From Incurvaria masculella (lineage: Eukaryota; Arthropoda; Insecta; Lepidoptera; Incurvariidae): DNA of 64,000 nt. Positions 46,696 to 57,250 of the stretch are shown here, in pieces. Both the position numbers and the translations under genes were made by a program. The DNA is taken from positions 19,468,001 through 19,532,000 of the forward strand of contig OX335655.1 of assembly GCA_946894095.1 (NCBI GenBank), written 5' to 3'. A model generated the notes under the pieces. The model saw nothing but the letters and a program-made list of their open reading frames with translations, searched no databases and had not been told where the DNA came from. Each line of letters starts with the position of its first letter. Position 1 is the stretch's first letter.

Positions 46696-47460
46696 CTCTT
46701 GCAGCAGTCATAAGACCACATTGTATTGTGGCATACATTAATTATTGTATAGTATAATAAGTGTGTGCTGCTGGTCATTCATCTACCTAAATAGGGTCAT
46801 GGGACGTTCCTACGTGTCGTTGGAACTCGAGAACATCAGTAGCAAGCGAATTCGTAAGCGAACACACTCGAGGGGCTACCACCTTTGTACATTAAAGTTG
46901 CTATGCGACGTATGGACAAACGAGTTTCAATTGCCGCTCCTGTTGCTCGTCGTCGTCGTTCTTCCTCGTTGATCTTACCTCTCTTTAGTGATAAGACTTT
47001 TGGGTAACAGTACATACTATAAACTCAGAATAAGTTAGAACTCACAAAGCCCACTGATGGGTCACAAAATGGATGCATACAAACTGCACAGAAATTTCTT
47101 AAATAATACAAACAATCTTTAAATCGCTATGTAGCTGCAAAATATTGCTCTGAAGTTATGTTTAAAGTTTGATTTTAAAATAACAAAGATCCATTTTGAA
47201 ATCTTGATTATAACTTCTCGAATGTGAATGAATTAGATATGTGAAAACGGGTGTTTGGGTTATCGATTTTTTTAGATAGTTGATCTAGTAGTTGTGAAGA
47301 AAGAAAGAAGAAACATTTTATATGATCACTTTGACAGAGTATTTTATTTATGAATTACTTTTTCATGTCATTAAAATATAAGCATTTGTTGCAAAAGGAA
47401 AGTACTATCCATCTCAAAATTTAATTACAGTGTAGCCCACAGTTTAATTTAGTACTTATG

Positions 47461-47466
47461 TTTATT
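47461..47466 (-). terminator. Candidate polyadenylation signal for BIRC5
   Basis: AATAAA on the minus strand about 465 bp beyond the BIRC5 stop. If used, the family G element at 47,491-47,832 would be part of the 3' UTR. Confidence 0.35.
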
Positions 47467-47490
47467 GTGATATTTCTATGCTCTGAGACC

Positions 47491-47832
47491 GTAGTCCCAG
47501 CTGTCACATAAATTGGCGTTTACGCCAACCCGATTGAGTAGCATTTTCAAATGTATGGAGAAATTGAGGAGAGCGTGCAGTGGGCGTTAAGCGAATTAAC
47601 ATTCAGAGTATGAGTTTCATTTGATAGATTACTCAACGTCTCCATAAATATGTCGACGTTGTCGTTTACGCCGACTCCGCGTTTTCATACAAATCGGAAC
47701 TCTGAGTTTGACTTTGACCGCTTGAAGAAGTAAAACCACGGAATATCTAGTAAAAACTTGTATGGAGTTTGACGTTTGTACGGAACTTCGAAGTTCCGTA
47801 AACGTCAGTTTAGGTGACAATTGGTACTAGCA
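47491..47832. mobile_element. Inverted-repeat element, family G copy 2
   Basis: GTAGTCCCAGCTGTCACATA with AATTGGCGTTTACGCC on the left and CGTAAACGTCAGTTTAGGTG on the right. It lies about 100 bp past the BIRC5 stop codon. Confidence 0.75.
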
Positions 47833-47930
47833 GTTCTGAACTATTCGCTCCAATCCAGCAGGATAATGTCTCTGAGCACTAAGCGCACATACAGTATATG
47901 AGCATATCATATGTGCTTGCGGTCACGCGG

Positions 47931-48953
47931 TCAATGCTTGTGCTTGCGGAAGCACTTCCGGACGATGTGACGCTTACTGGAGTCGAGCGTCTCCTTCGCG
48001 CGCTCTGCCTGCCTCTTGGTCTCGTTGATCATGTACTGCGACACAATGCTCAGGAACTCCACTGCCTGAGAGCAAAATGGGCATCCATCAGTGTCGTCGA
48101 TGCTGTCGTGCCTTATCAAAACGAGCATTTAGGCACATTATTATTTCAGAAATAATACAATATCTACAAAATGAGCTCATTGTAAAAATATAAAAGTGAA
48201 TGAAAAACGCAAAATAACATAATAGAAGCAGGCTCTGGTTTAGAAGGATTCGGAAATCTTGTGATTTCACTGGTAGATTGAACATGTAGGTTAGGGTCTT
48301 GCAAACATATTCTACCAAAAAAAATTTTTTTTAAATAAACTTATAAAGATTTAGATTAACATACTTTTTATTTAAAATTTCACGAGGTGTTATTAATATT
48401 GGGAACGAAAGAACATATTATGCACTACCTAATGGTGCACGCTGGACCCCGACATGGATCGTCTATGTTAAGGTTTATAATTGCTACTACTCCGCATCTT
48501 CTACAAATAAACCGATTTTTTAGACCACCTCACCTGAGTTGACGTTTCCAAATGGCTGTCGAACGGACACCGAAAATTGCTTTGAGAGGATCGCTTTCCC
48601 TCATTAACATGTAAGCAATGCAAAGCAATGAGGCCATCATTACGACCACGTTTATAAAACTCTGCAAAAGAACTCACCAGCAGATCATCCTCGCGTTTGT
48701 TAAGCTGTATGAAGGCGCAGTTCTTGGCGTGGCTTCGGTGCTCCTCCCACGGCTCGTCGGTCTCCTCCCAGCCGTCCAGCTCTTTGCCACAGAGGAAGCA
48801 GCGCGCAGCGTCCGCGTCCGCAAGACCGGTGCTGGCCGAATAGAAGCCCGCCTCGGCCATGCTGCGCGCGTTGCAGCGGCTCGAGTCAGGAAATGGCCAG
48901 TTTTTGAACGTTGCAAGGCGCTCCTCGCATGAGTAAAGCTTGCCAAGTTCCAT
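47931..48953 (-). CDS. BIRC5: Survivin/Deterin, single-BIR inhibitor-of-apoptosis protein
   Basis: Two exons on the minus strand: 48953-48678 (92 codons) and 48065-47931 (44 codons plus TGA), joined in phase 0 through CTG|GTGAGT and CTCTCAG|GCA. The 136-residue product has one BIR domain: RLATFKNWPF near residue 12, MAEAGF, then C52-x2-C55-x16-H72-x6-C79 zinc ligands in CFLCGKELDGW...EEHRSHAKNC. A C-terminal helix follows, VEFLSIVSQYMINETKRQAE, with a basic end. Size and architecture equal survivin (human 142 residues), the chromosomal passenger complex subunit that pairs with borealin and INCENP and targets Aurora B to centromeres. In insects it is called Deterin. The start at 48,953 (MELGKLYSCEE) aligns with the family start; an upstream in-frame ATG at 49,019 would add 22 unrelated residues. 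Confidence 0.95.
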
Positions 48954-49237
48954 GACGTTAGTATATCCACAGATGAGCTTATCAAGGTATTTCACTGTGC
49001 TTGAACACGAGCACTTCAACTCCAGCCCAGCAAGTTCTATTCCAGTTGTTTTGGATACAGAAATTCGGGCTTTTAAAACGAATTTTAAAACCCAACGTCT
49101 TCGTACTTATTTAAAAAAAATTATTACAAGCACAGAAAATAAAATCGTATTACAGGAAGCCACAGAAAACAAAGGGGCTGTGTTTGGGTAACTTGCTCAC
49201 ACACATGAAGCGAACACGATTTCAAGTTACAGATTTA

Positions 49238-49620
49238 GAGTGAAACGCATTCGCCTGAGATTGTCAAACATCAAATGTAATATTGTGCCATTGCACTCTA
49301 ATTAGAATAATTCGAATGGGACACACTAGGGTGACTCGTAGCTGTTAATTCATGAGAACGAAAGTTTTGTGACTCACTAGTGAGTTTCAAAACTATCACT
49401 GGTGATTTACAGGTAAGTTCATCAAGAATAGACCGCTGCATCTCTACTCACAAATGAAAATGTGACACTTTCGCCTGACGTCATCAAACATCAAATGTTA
49501 TGTTGTGTCATTGCACTCTTATAAGAATAATTAGAAATGGACAACACTAGGTTGACTCTTGGCTTTCATTTCATGAGTACGAAAGCGTTGTCACTCACTG
49601 GTGAGTCACAACGCGGTGAC
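49238..49620. repeat. Diverged 218-bp tandem duplication upstream of BIRC5
   Basis: CAAACATCAAATGTAAT at about 49,265 and CAAACATCAAATGTTAT at about 49,483 are 218 bp apart, and collinear text follows in both (GAATAATT, CACTAGG-TGACTC, TCATGAG-ACGAAAG). The unit contains several self-complementary GTGACTCACTAGTGAGT/TGGTGAGTCAC motifs. Confidence 0.65.
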
Positions 49621-49779
49621 ACACATGTGAGAATCTGACGAGTAGACCCCCTCAGCCATTCGGTGCAAGGAGCAAGAAATAGTCGAATGGTTTAGAGCAC
49701 GCTGCCCGACCACAACCAAGACAAGACAATCAACTATGTGGACGAAAAAAAAGACAAAGAAAAACCATAATTTATAGAC

Positions 49780-49905
49780 CAGTGAAGTTTCTTTGCGGGT
49801 TCTTCTTCACTGGTTGATCGAATCCGCGGATCAATCAAATAGTGACATGACAGTGAAGTTTGACAACCAGAAGTTGAATAAATAAATGAAATGAAATGAA
49901 ATCTG
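49780..49905 (+). repeat. Family E 3' end with (ATGAA)n tail
   Basis: AGTTTCTTTGCGGGTTCTTC, TTGATCGAATCCGCGGATCA, GACAACCAGAAGTTGAATAA and an ATGAAATGAAATGAAATG tail. Confidence 0.7.
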
Positions 49906-50548
49906 TTGTTTTCTTGACGAGTGCAGCGCTAGTCGGAGAACGTGGAAATAAAGCCTACAGCAGCGGCCTGGGGGACGAGAAATTAGTTGAGCGAGCAGAA
50001 CAACTCCCCTTGAAATTATCTTTGTCAGTATGACCAGCTCTGGCATTTTCTGGCAATTTTGTAGAATTGGACCTCAAGCAGTTTCACTGGCATTTTTGTA
50101 AATTTAGGCGGTTGTTATTAACAGTTTTGGAAATTTTAGGGAAGTTGACATTTTAACGGCTGACCTCCTCGATTATCCGAAGTGGACTATTGCTCAAAGG
50201 TCATCTGACCATGATTTTCGCACCGATGACTTCTTCTTTTCTCCCGTAATCAAGTTAGGTGAACTCTATTGGTCGTATTCAGGGAAGGTGCTCTCTGTCA
50301 AAACTTATGACCAGATTAGCACCGAACGAACCATACAAAAACCGGCTTAGCCCGGGGGATTAAAGTTAATCCGCCCTCTCTGAATAATATTTATGTAAAA
50401 TGTATCGGACGACCGACCTTTTTTCTTTTTTGGTCGTTCGGTAGTTCGTGCGTTCGCACTTTTGGCATGTTTTCAGCAGCCCATGGATTTGAGGGTTTCG
50501 TAATTTGAAGATGGTCACACTGGTCTGTGACAGCTATCGCCATCTTGT

Positions 50549-50949
50549 GTCGTATATATTTATACTCTGTGGTGACTCGTTTCTTTCGTACCGTGCAGCC
50601 AGTCAGTAGTTTATTCTGTGCATTCCACGCGCTCGTGTCGAGTTCGTTTAGCGTTCCCTTTAGTTCCGTTCGTTGTCGTTGAGTGTTACCGTCTGCCATT
50701 AGTAGCTTCTTGGTTGTGCAGTCCCTAGTAAAGCAGTCCCTTGTATATTTGATTCTCGTCGCAGTCACAGCTAAACTAAAGGGCGAGCCAAAATAATTAG
50801 AGGTAGTCCGTTCATTGCGTTCGCGTGCGAGCTAACTCCTTGCTGTTTCCACGCACTTCCACGCTTTTGTTGTGTCGCGAGTGACGGGCGCGCCGTGCGA
50901 TGCAATCGGCGGTTTTCTAGCGGTCGCCAGTGATACATCCCTTCGTTTG
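50549..50949 (+). promoter_or_regulatory. Candidate promoter and non-coding first exon
   Basis: A TATA-like GTATATATTTATAC at about 50,550 is followed about 45 bp later by an initiator-like TCAGTAG. GC-richer DNA with many short stops then leads to a good donor TTTG|GTGAGT at 50,948. This is the layout of a promoter with a 5' UTR exon, but no coding exon in this window can be linked to it. It could instead be part of an unrecognised retroelement. Confidence 0.3.
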
Positions 50950-51419
50950 GTGAGTGCTATCTTCTTTTTCTTGCTCTTTGACATGCTTCGTCTGAAGGTA
51001 AGGACAGAAGGTCTGGATCGCGGCAAAGCGATATAACCGGGCATTTCACTGAAGCTGTCATATCCCGTACAAAGACGACATGTATGCTATCGCTATGTAT
51101 CGGTTCGCGGCACTTCAACGTAAACAGAAAACAGCTGTAGTAGGTCATTCCCCTTGCGCCTCATAATGTGTACATTTCTAACCATCGAAACTAATTTTAC
51201 GTGTCACGCTAATGCATATTTATAGTGTCGTTTGTAATGTAAGCATAACATTATCAGTCATATTCATTTCATTTCATTTCATTAAAGTTAAGTCCGCCTA
51301 CTCTGAATACCGCTGTTTATTTCTACTTACATGCATATTTCAAAACGGATAAAAAGGATCCTAAGTATTATTGCTCTAATACGTGTCCAAAAACACATTT
51401 AGAGGATGTTTTAGGATTT

Positions 51420-51560
51420 TTTTAATGTTAAGCGCAGCATATGGCATAAGCCAGGATATCTTAAGGTGCCCGACGACGCCCATGGGTTTTCGAACTTACA
51501 ATAGGGCTGCGAAAACCATGCCGGCCGGCATTGCTTTACGTTTTTGAAAACCTCTGAGGT
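51420..51560 (-). mobile_element. LINE tail fragment
   Basis: GCATATGGCATAAGCCAGGA, GTGCCCGACGACGCCCATGG and TGCGAAAACCATGCCGGCCG match 33,210-33,330 in the same orientation. Confidence 0.55.
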
Positions 51561-52564
51561 TTTTGCACTGGACACTAACTTTTAGTTGAAGGGTTGGTGG
51601 ACGGGGCAAGTAACGAAAAGGCAGTTTTACTTACAACGCCCCACCTATCTGGCTTGAGCGTTTTGAGTGGTGGCACGTCAGAATTTTCTTGCCAATGTAT
51701 TGGCAAACTATCTCGTCATTATGCTGATTTGACTTTTTGGAAACAGCTATGTACGCCTATGTATGCTTATGCGTTATACTAAGTGTTCACGTATGCCCCA
51801 ACAACCATGCTAGAACACATTCAGCGAAACCTAGAGCGCTTCGGTTCACCATTATTATTGCCTCTTTGAACTTCTGTCATTGACCTGTCTGGAATCTTTG
51901 TAATGTCTTCCGAAATAGGCTTTGGCGTGCCGTCCTGTCAGTGGGCGCCGGGCCCATTCTATGATTATGTATGCATGTAGATAATAACTATTTACTCTCA
52001 TTGCTTTTCTTTATTATTTACTGTTCTACGAATGTTTTATGAAAGTTATTTGTGCAGTTTCAACCAATTACCTTGTTTTCGATTTTTTAGGCTTAGATTA
52101 TTTTATTTCTTTCTAGTATTTATGATAATCGACTACCATATCTGTTGGTGTGCTAATCCTTCTTAATCCCCGGTTGGAATTATTAATTCACTGCTAACAT
52201 AATTACAATTGACGAGTTGATAAGAATGTGGTAGAAGCGTACCTGCTTCTTAATCCGAGCCACACATGTCTAACATTACCTCGTACCATTTAGGTTAGAA
52301 GTGATGGAGAGCAGTGCGGTAGTCACAGATTACTTCTCTCTTCCTTTAGATTCGCTCTTCAATTATGGGTACTGCAAATTAAGCTTTACGAAGCACATTA
52401 CTGTCAGAAATAGGTCTGATTCATTTCTTGTCTGGCAATGCCACTCTGGAGTTTCCTTATGGAACACATTTGACGACACCTTATAGAATGTGTGAGATGA
52501 ATCTCCCTACCCCCTACAAGTGCCAGCGGCTGCGCAGAAACCAAATTCGATATATGTTGTTTTG
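51561..52564. other. Intergenic DNA, no gene recognised
   Basis: Short frames at 51,594-51,782 and 52,301-52,486 have no recognisable motif. Nothing else can be supported. Confidence 0.4.
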
Positions 52565-52861
52565 TTAATTTGAGTTTCAGCGACATCTGCATTCGAATTA
52601 CAATAGATTTTGAAAATAATCTGAAAATGTATTTATTGGTTGTGACAATCGTCGGAAGCAGGACTTGGACCTGCGACCTTTGGATTACATGTCCACTGCT
52701 CCAAACCAACTGAGCTATCCCGACAATTACGTCAGCCAACGAATTTCTCCCATTATATTCAAATCGACACAATGATTCCCCTACCTTCTGCTAGATGGCT
52801 AGATTATTTCAAAATCTGATTGCAATGCTTCGAATGTAGATGTCGCTGAAACTCAAATTAA
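52565..52861. mobile_element. TTAA-flanked inverted-repeat element carrying a tRNA-like gene
   Basis: Terminal arms TTTGAGTTTCAGCGACATCT and, inverted, AGATGTCGCTGAAACTCAAA; similarity extends about 55 bp inward (through ATTCGAA and AGATTTTGAAA-TAATCT). TTAA is present at both ends (52,565-52,568 and 52,858-52,861). The non-arm interior holds a 74-nt tRNA-like cloverleaf on the minus strand. Confidence 0.8.
52651..52724 (-). tRNA. tRNA-like cloverleaf, anticodon position TGT (Thr), probably pseudo
   Basis: A 74-nt minus-strand segment folds as a complete cloverleaf: acceptor GTCGGGA/TTCCGAC (one G-T), D arm GCTC/GAGC, anticodon stem GTGGA/TCCAA with a 7-nt loop CATGTAA, 5-nt variable loop, and T arm GCAGG/CCTGC with loop TCCAAGT. 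The anticodon would be TGT. Odd points are A instead of T at position 33, a mismatched first anticodon pair, and TCC rather than TTC in the T loop, so it is more likely a captured pseudo-tRNA or RNA polymerase III promoter than a working tRNA-Thr. Confidence 0.55.
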
Positions 52862-53136
52862 TGAGTTAATGGTAATGTTGTTTTGGTTCTGTGCAGCTAT
52901 TTGCGAGTAGAGGGGACGGGCCTGCTTCCATCCCGACAAATATACTACCCTCTTTTTTCTTCTGCCATACCCAAATCATGTTTCCATAGGTAATTGTTGG
53001 CACTGGCGCATTTTTCTGGTCTCGTCACCATATTAATGTATTAGAACTTATAGAAATGTGCTGTGTGGGTTCCAGCACGTAAAAAGAATACTAGGGCCCA
53101 CTTCTTCTCATACATATCGTAAGAGCCGACTGAGGG

Positions 53137-53350
53137 ATTCGTCGTTCGTGGTTCTGATTCCACGTTAAACTATAGTTCCCCTTCCTTACTTACTAGATGG
53201 CTGGATTTAATCCCGCCCAGGTCGGTACCATGAAATTGAATAAACGATGATCGACAGTTCAATGTAGCTGTGCAATACAAGCTAGTCCCTGGCTAGCATC
53301 TAGTTCCCATAACAGTAGGTATTAGCAATCCATGTCCAGTCACATTTTTT
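53137..53350 (+). repeat. SINE B copy lacking the tRNA head
   Basis: TTCTGATTCCACGTTAAACT, AGGTCGGTACCATGAAATTG and TTAGCAATCCATGTCCAGTC, then poly-T. Confidence 0.65.
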
Positions 53351-54079
53351 TTTATATACATACATCAGTTCCATGTATTTCCCCTCAAGTGATGCTGTCA
53401 TTACATTTAAATATTATGTAGCTCTAACTATACCCATCAAGAAGAAGAAGCTGTCAAAGGGCAATTTGGCATGCATAATATCCGGTTGGTGTTAATCAAG
53501 TGTTAATAGTGAGTTGCCAGTCGACAAAACCGATTTTAATTACTAACTACTAGTAATTGCACGAAGAGAATCGAGTTGGTATTATTATAGTATTCATTCA
53601 CAAATACATACACACCCTACCTGAACTTGTTTAGTATATAGCGCTTTCTGAATTGTAAAACTGGAGAAAATCTTTTATTGGCTTTGTTCTAGATATTTAA
53701 GTTAGAATTTAAGTATCACTATACTACTACAGCTATATAAGCTGCTAATTTTCCTATGAAATAAATAAATAAATTATAGTTATGATGTAATTTGCGGGCT
53801 GTGCACGCCAATATTCAATCGGAGATTTGACAGTGGTTTGATTATGGTTGCTATCAGAATGTGATTAAGCTAAGATTATTCACCATAACTAGCCTAACCA
53901 TCTTAACATTATATTAAAAAATCTTAAGACACAAGAAAAAACCGGCCAAGTGCGAGTCGGACTCGCACACGAAGGGTTCCGTACCATCGTACAAGATAAC
54001 AAAAATCACGTTTTTTGTATGGATACCCCCCTAATTTTAATTATTTTTAAATCTTACCTATTTGTTGTTATAGCGGCAA

Positions 54080-55030
54080 AATTATACTTACCGACAAAAT
54101 ACTTACCGACGACATCCCCGTGGAGTCAGGCGCGATGCTCGGCTTATTTGCCGACGATGCCGTCTACTTTGCGACGTCAAAAAACAAGCGCCACGCAGCC
54201 AAGAGATCCAACGCTACTTGGACCAGCTGCTCGAATGGCTGGCATGCTGGCGCTTGACGGCAAACGTCGGGAAGACGCAGGCCATGGTGACCGGCTATGG
54301 CGTGAATCCACCACAGCTGAAGCTGAACGGGGAAGCGATCGATTGGTCCCCCCAGGTTAAATACCTGGGCGTCACCTTCGACCGCGGCCTCACGCTCAAG
54401 ACCCACTGCAAGAACGCGGTCAACCAGACCCGAGTCACGCGGGCGTACCATAACGGGCGCTCCCCGCTACGTGAGGAACGCAACGATCGGGACCTCAAGG
54501 CGAAGATAGAGCCACTGGACGACTTCATCGGCCGTCTGGCGACGACGCTGACGTTCAAGCGTGTCGACGCGTCACAGTTCCCGCACATCCGGGAACTGGC
54601 ACCGCTCCACGCCCGACCGCCAGACGGCAGAAAGAAGTACCCGCGCGACCTCGTCGTGGTAGACGAACTATCGGAGTAGACCTGCAGTGGGGAAGACCAG
54701 CAGCGAAAAGGAAGACCAGCATAGTGGCCTGAAGAAGGCATCCCAGAGACCTGCCTGCAGTAGCAGACAGCGTATTATGACACCACGGCCGAGAGGCAAA
54801 CCGCCAAAACCCGTTTCCCCCGCCCGCTCACGCGGGCGACAGAAAACAACGAGAGAGGGCAAAATAAACGTCAGCCTCAATAGCCCAGTGGCGCGACATT
54901 TCGGCGATCGCTCTAGTTGTTCTGTTAATTTTATATTAAGTTATTTCATAGATTAAGCCAAATACCTTGTTATGTTAATTACTCTTTCAACGCAGGTAAA
55001 TAAACGATTTCTTTCTTTCTTTCTTTCTTA
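54080..55030 (+). mobile_element. LINE RT and 3' end with (TTTC)n tail, nested in family A
   Basis: RT text GLFADDAVYFATSKNKRHAA, then (after a frameshift) LDQLLEWLACWRLTANVGKT, VKYLGVTFDRGLTLKTHCKN and, after a deletion, VDASQFPHIRELAPLHARPP to a stop at about 54,679. The 3' UTR ends in TTTCTTTCTTTCTTTCTT. The jockey-like order FADD-thumb-C-terminus is kept but the core is internally deleted. The 3' UTR matches 14,575-14,820. Confidence 0.8.
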
Positions 55031-55211
55031 CTAGATGGTAGTGGTTAAGCCCGCCCAGGTTGGTACCATCGCATTGAATGAACGATGGTCGAAGCGGCAA
55101 TGAAAATTGTCCGTGTTTTCCATCCAGATGTAGCCGTGCAATATAAGGAAGGTGGGGGCATGGCACCTAATTCCAAGGTGTGGCATTAGCCATCCATGTC
55201 CAGTCACATAA
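55031..55211 (+). repeat. SINE B 3'-half copy
   Basis: ACTAGATGGTAGTGGTTAAG, GTTGGTACCATCGCATTGAA and TAGCCATCCATGTCCAGTCA then poly-A. Confidence 0.75.
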
Positions 55212-55362
55212 AAAAAAAAAAGTACACACTGTGAAATTTTCAGCTGCCCACCTATTACGGTTCATGAGATACAGCACTGCGACAGACGGACGGACGGACG
55301 GACAGCGGAGGCTTAGTAATAGGGTGAAGAATACAGTGGGGCCAAGGACCCCTTTAATGAAA

Positions 55363-56195
55363 TGTTTACTATTTGTTGTGCCATCATCACTATCACTACA
55401 TAGTATAAAACAAAGTCGCTTTCTCTGTCCCTATGTACGCTTAAATCTTTAAAAGTACGCAACGGATTTTGATGCGGTTTTTTTTAATAGATAGAGTGAT
55501 TCAAGAGGAAGGTTTATATGTATAATAACGTCCATTAAATATTGGAGAAATACTGTTATTTTTGAGGTTTCCAATGTGATGTCGTAAAAAAATATTTTTT
55601 TTCCGCTTACATTGCAAACGCAGGCTGAACCCTACGAGATTTATCAAAATAATGTACTAAGTATTGTATACATTGAAAAGGTCTACAGAAAACTCCGCGA
55701 TGGTATATATCTATCTCTTATGGATATCCCACAATAACATTTTTTTCTCATTTACTTTTTACGACAAATAATGGCTAATTTTCGAAGCGATTTTAACCAA
55801 TACAGCATTAATCCTTATCCAATTAAATACCTTAAATACATTGTTGATTTAATAGATCTATACGGCCCTTTACAGCATACGATTTAAATGAATATTTTCG
55901 AAGATATTATAGATTTAAAAATTGCGGGATGTAGTGTTTGCGGCGGTACCGGCCGGCCGGGGCGGCGGGAGCGTGCCTCGGAGCCCGCGGTTCTCCCTAT
56001 AGCACTTTGAATTCATTATTTCTCTAATATCTAATAATCATGTAATAATAATATCTAAGTTTTTTTTATTTCAAATATCTCAATGTAGGAACTCTACGTA
56101 AAAATGGTTTATTGTACACAATGATACATGTGTCAAAATAATATTTTTTTAAATGACATTATGCCCGTGCAAAGTCGGGACGGGCTGCTAGTAAG
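55363..56195 (-). mobile_element. Dispersed element I, uninterrupted copy (inverted)
   Basis: In its own orientation it begins at 56,192 with ACTAGCAGCCCGTCCCGACT and TTGCACGGGCATAATG, contains GGCCGGCCGGTACCGCCG, and ends near 55,365 with TTTTATACTATGTAGTGATA. It matches the split copy at 39,523-41,510. I do not recognise the class. Confidence 0.65.
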
Positions 56196-56439
56196 CTAAA
56201 TAAGAAATATTTCCGAGCTCTGCAGTAGACAATCGATAAGTCAAAATATGTAATTAAATCTTCTCACCGCACGTTGTAGAAGTCAAACTTTTTAATATCA
56301 GTTTCAGGCTTGATGATGGAGGAGGCAAGGACCAACTTTTATTAGTCGTAATTAAATCATAAAATTGTTCCATGCCGAGTTTTTCCGTTAATTGAATGCA
56401 GGTGTTTTACGAACGGCCTGGGCGTGCAGTTGGCTCGGC

Positions 56440-56700
56440 GCCAACATAACTCGGAGGTGCGTAGACTTGCCTTGCATGCCAGAGGTCATGGGTTTAAATC
56501 CCTGCCGCATTTATGGACCACTTTCTGTTTCTGAGTTGGCAAAGTGCTTCCATGTTTTATGGTTCCATGTAAAACTACGAAGCGGTAGGGTTAAGCCCGC
56601 CCGTGTTGGTACCATCGCATTGGATGAAAAGATGGTCGAAACGTCAATAATTTTTTTCTCGTTTTTTCCATCCAGTTCAATGTAGGAAGTGTGTGGTATT
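56440..56700 (+). repeat. SINE B copy
   Basis: A degraded head with CATGGGTTTAAATCCCTGCC (B box), then GTGTTGGTACCATCGCATTG and GATGAAAAGATGGTCGAAAC. Confidence 0.7.
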
Positions 56701-56719
56701 AGCGATGAAAAAAAATAGG

Positions 56720-57250
56720 GCCCGAAATCTGTTGTGATTTCTGGATTCCCAAGGATTCCTAAAGGACTACCAAATATTCCTAGTGATTTCCATGATTCTT
56801 AAAGGACTACATAAGATTCAAAAGGGATTACCAAAGATTCCTAGGATTATCAAAGATTCTGGGATTTCGTAAGATTACTAAGGACTACAAGATTGCTAAT
56901 AAATTCGTTACGAGTGGGGACTTTGAATAAGCAAAAACAAAAGTCATTCAGAGGACTGCTTTCCAAAATTAAACTTATGCAGTATTCCACTCAAGTTGGG
57001 AACTTGAGTGGAATACTGCAAAAAAAATACGAATGAGCAAAAAAGATGACATGCAAGACTGTGCTAATTTTTCGGATTTTCGAATGAATTCGGGATACTC
57101 GGCATTGCCGATTTCTTCCTCTTCCATTACCATTTTCTGATTCCATTACTGTATATTTGATAGTATTGCCAATGATTTCCTTGGGATTCAGAGATTACCT
57201 AAGATTACTCTAAATTACCTAAGATTCCTCTGACTCCCAGGATTACTGGA
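56720..57250. repeat. Degenerate AGGATTCCTAAAGGACTACC-type minisatellite
   Basis: 56,740-56,905 and 57,155-57,245 are built from imperfect short units such as AAGGATTCCTAAAGGACTAC, CAAAGATTCCTAGGATTA and CTAAGATTACT. Between the two blocks lies a perfect hairpin (56,979-57,019). Confidence 0.6.
56979..57019. repeat. Perfect 19-bp inverted repeat with 3-nt loop
   Basis: GCAGTATTCCACTCAAGTT, loop GGG, then AACTTGAGTGGAATACTGC. Every base pairs. Confidence 0.9.

Larger units (their letters stand above)
53938..55330 (+). repeat. Family A repeat (copy 7) split by LINE and SINE insertions
   Basis: The 5' part (53,938-54,080) ends at TAGCGGCAAAAT and the 3' part resumes near 55,213 with GTACACACTGTGAAATTTTC, ending without the terminal hairpin at about 55,326. 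Between them are a LINE piece (54,080-55,030) and a SINE B piece (55,031-55,211). Confidence 0.8.

Noticed and set aside
48618..48932. Plus-strand 104-codon frame opposite BIRC5
   Set aside because: Shadow of the BIR-domain exon.
48954..49019. Upstream ATG of BIRC5 at 49,019
   Set aside because: It would add 22 residues with no family counterpart; the 48,953 ATG aligns with the survivin start.
56979..57019. microRNA precursor
   Set aside because: A 41-nt perfect hairpin with a 3-nt loop is too short for a standard precursor and lacks extended pairing.
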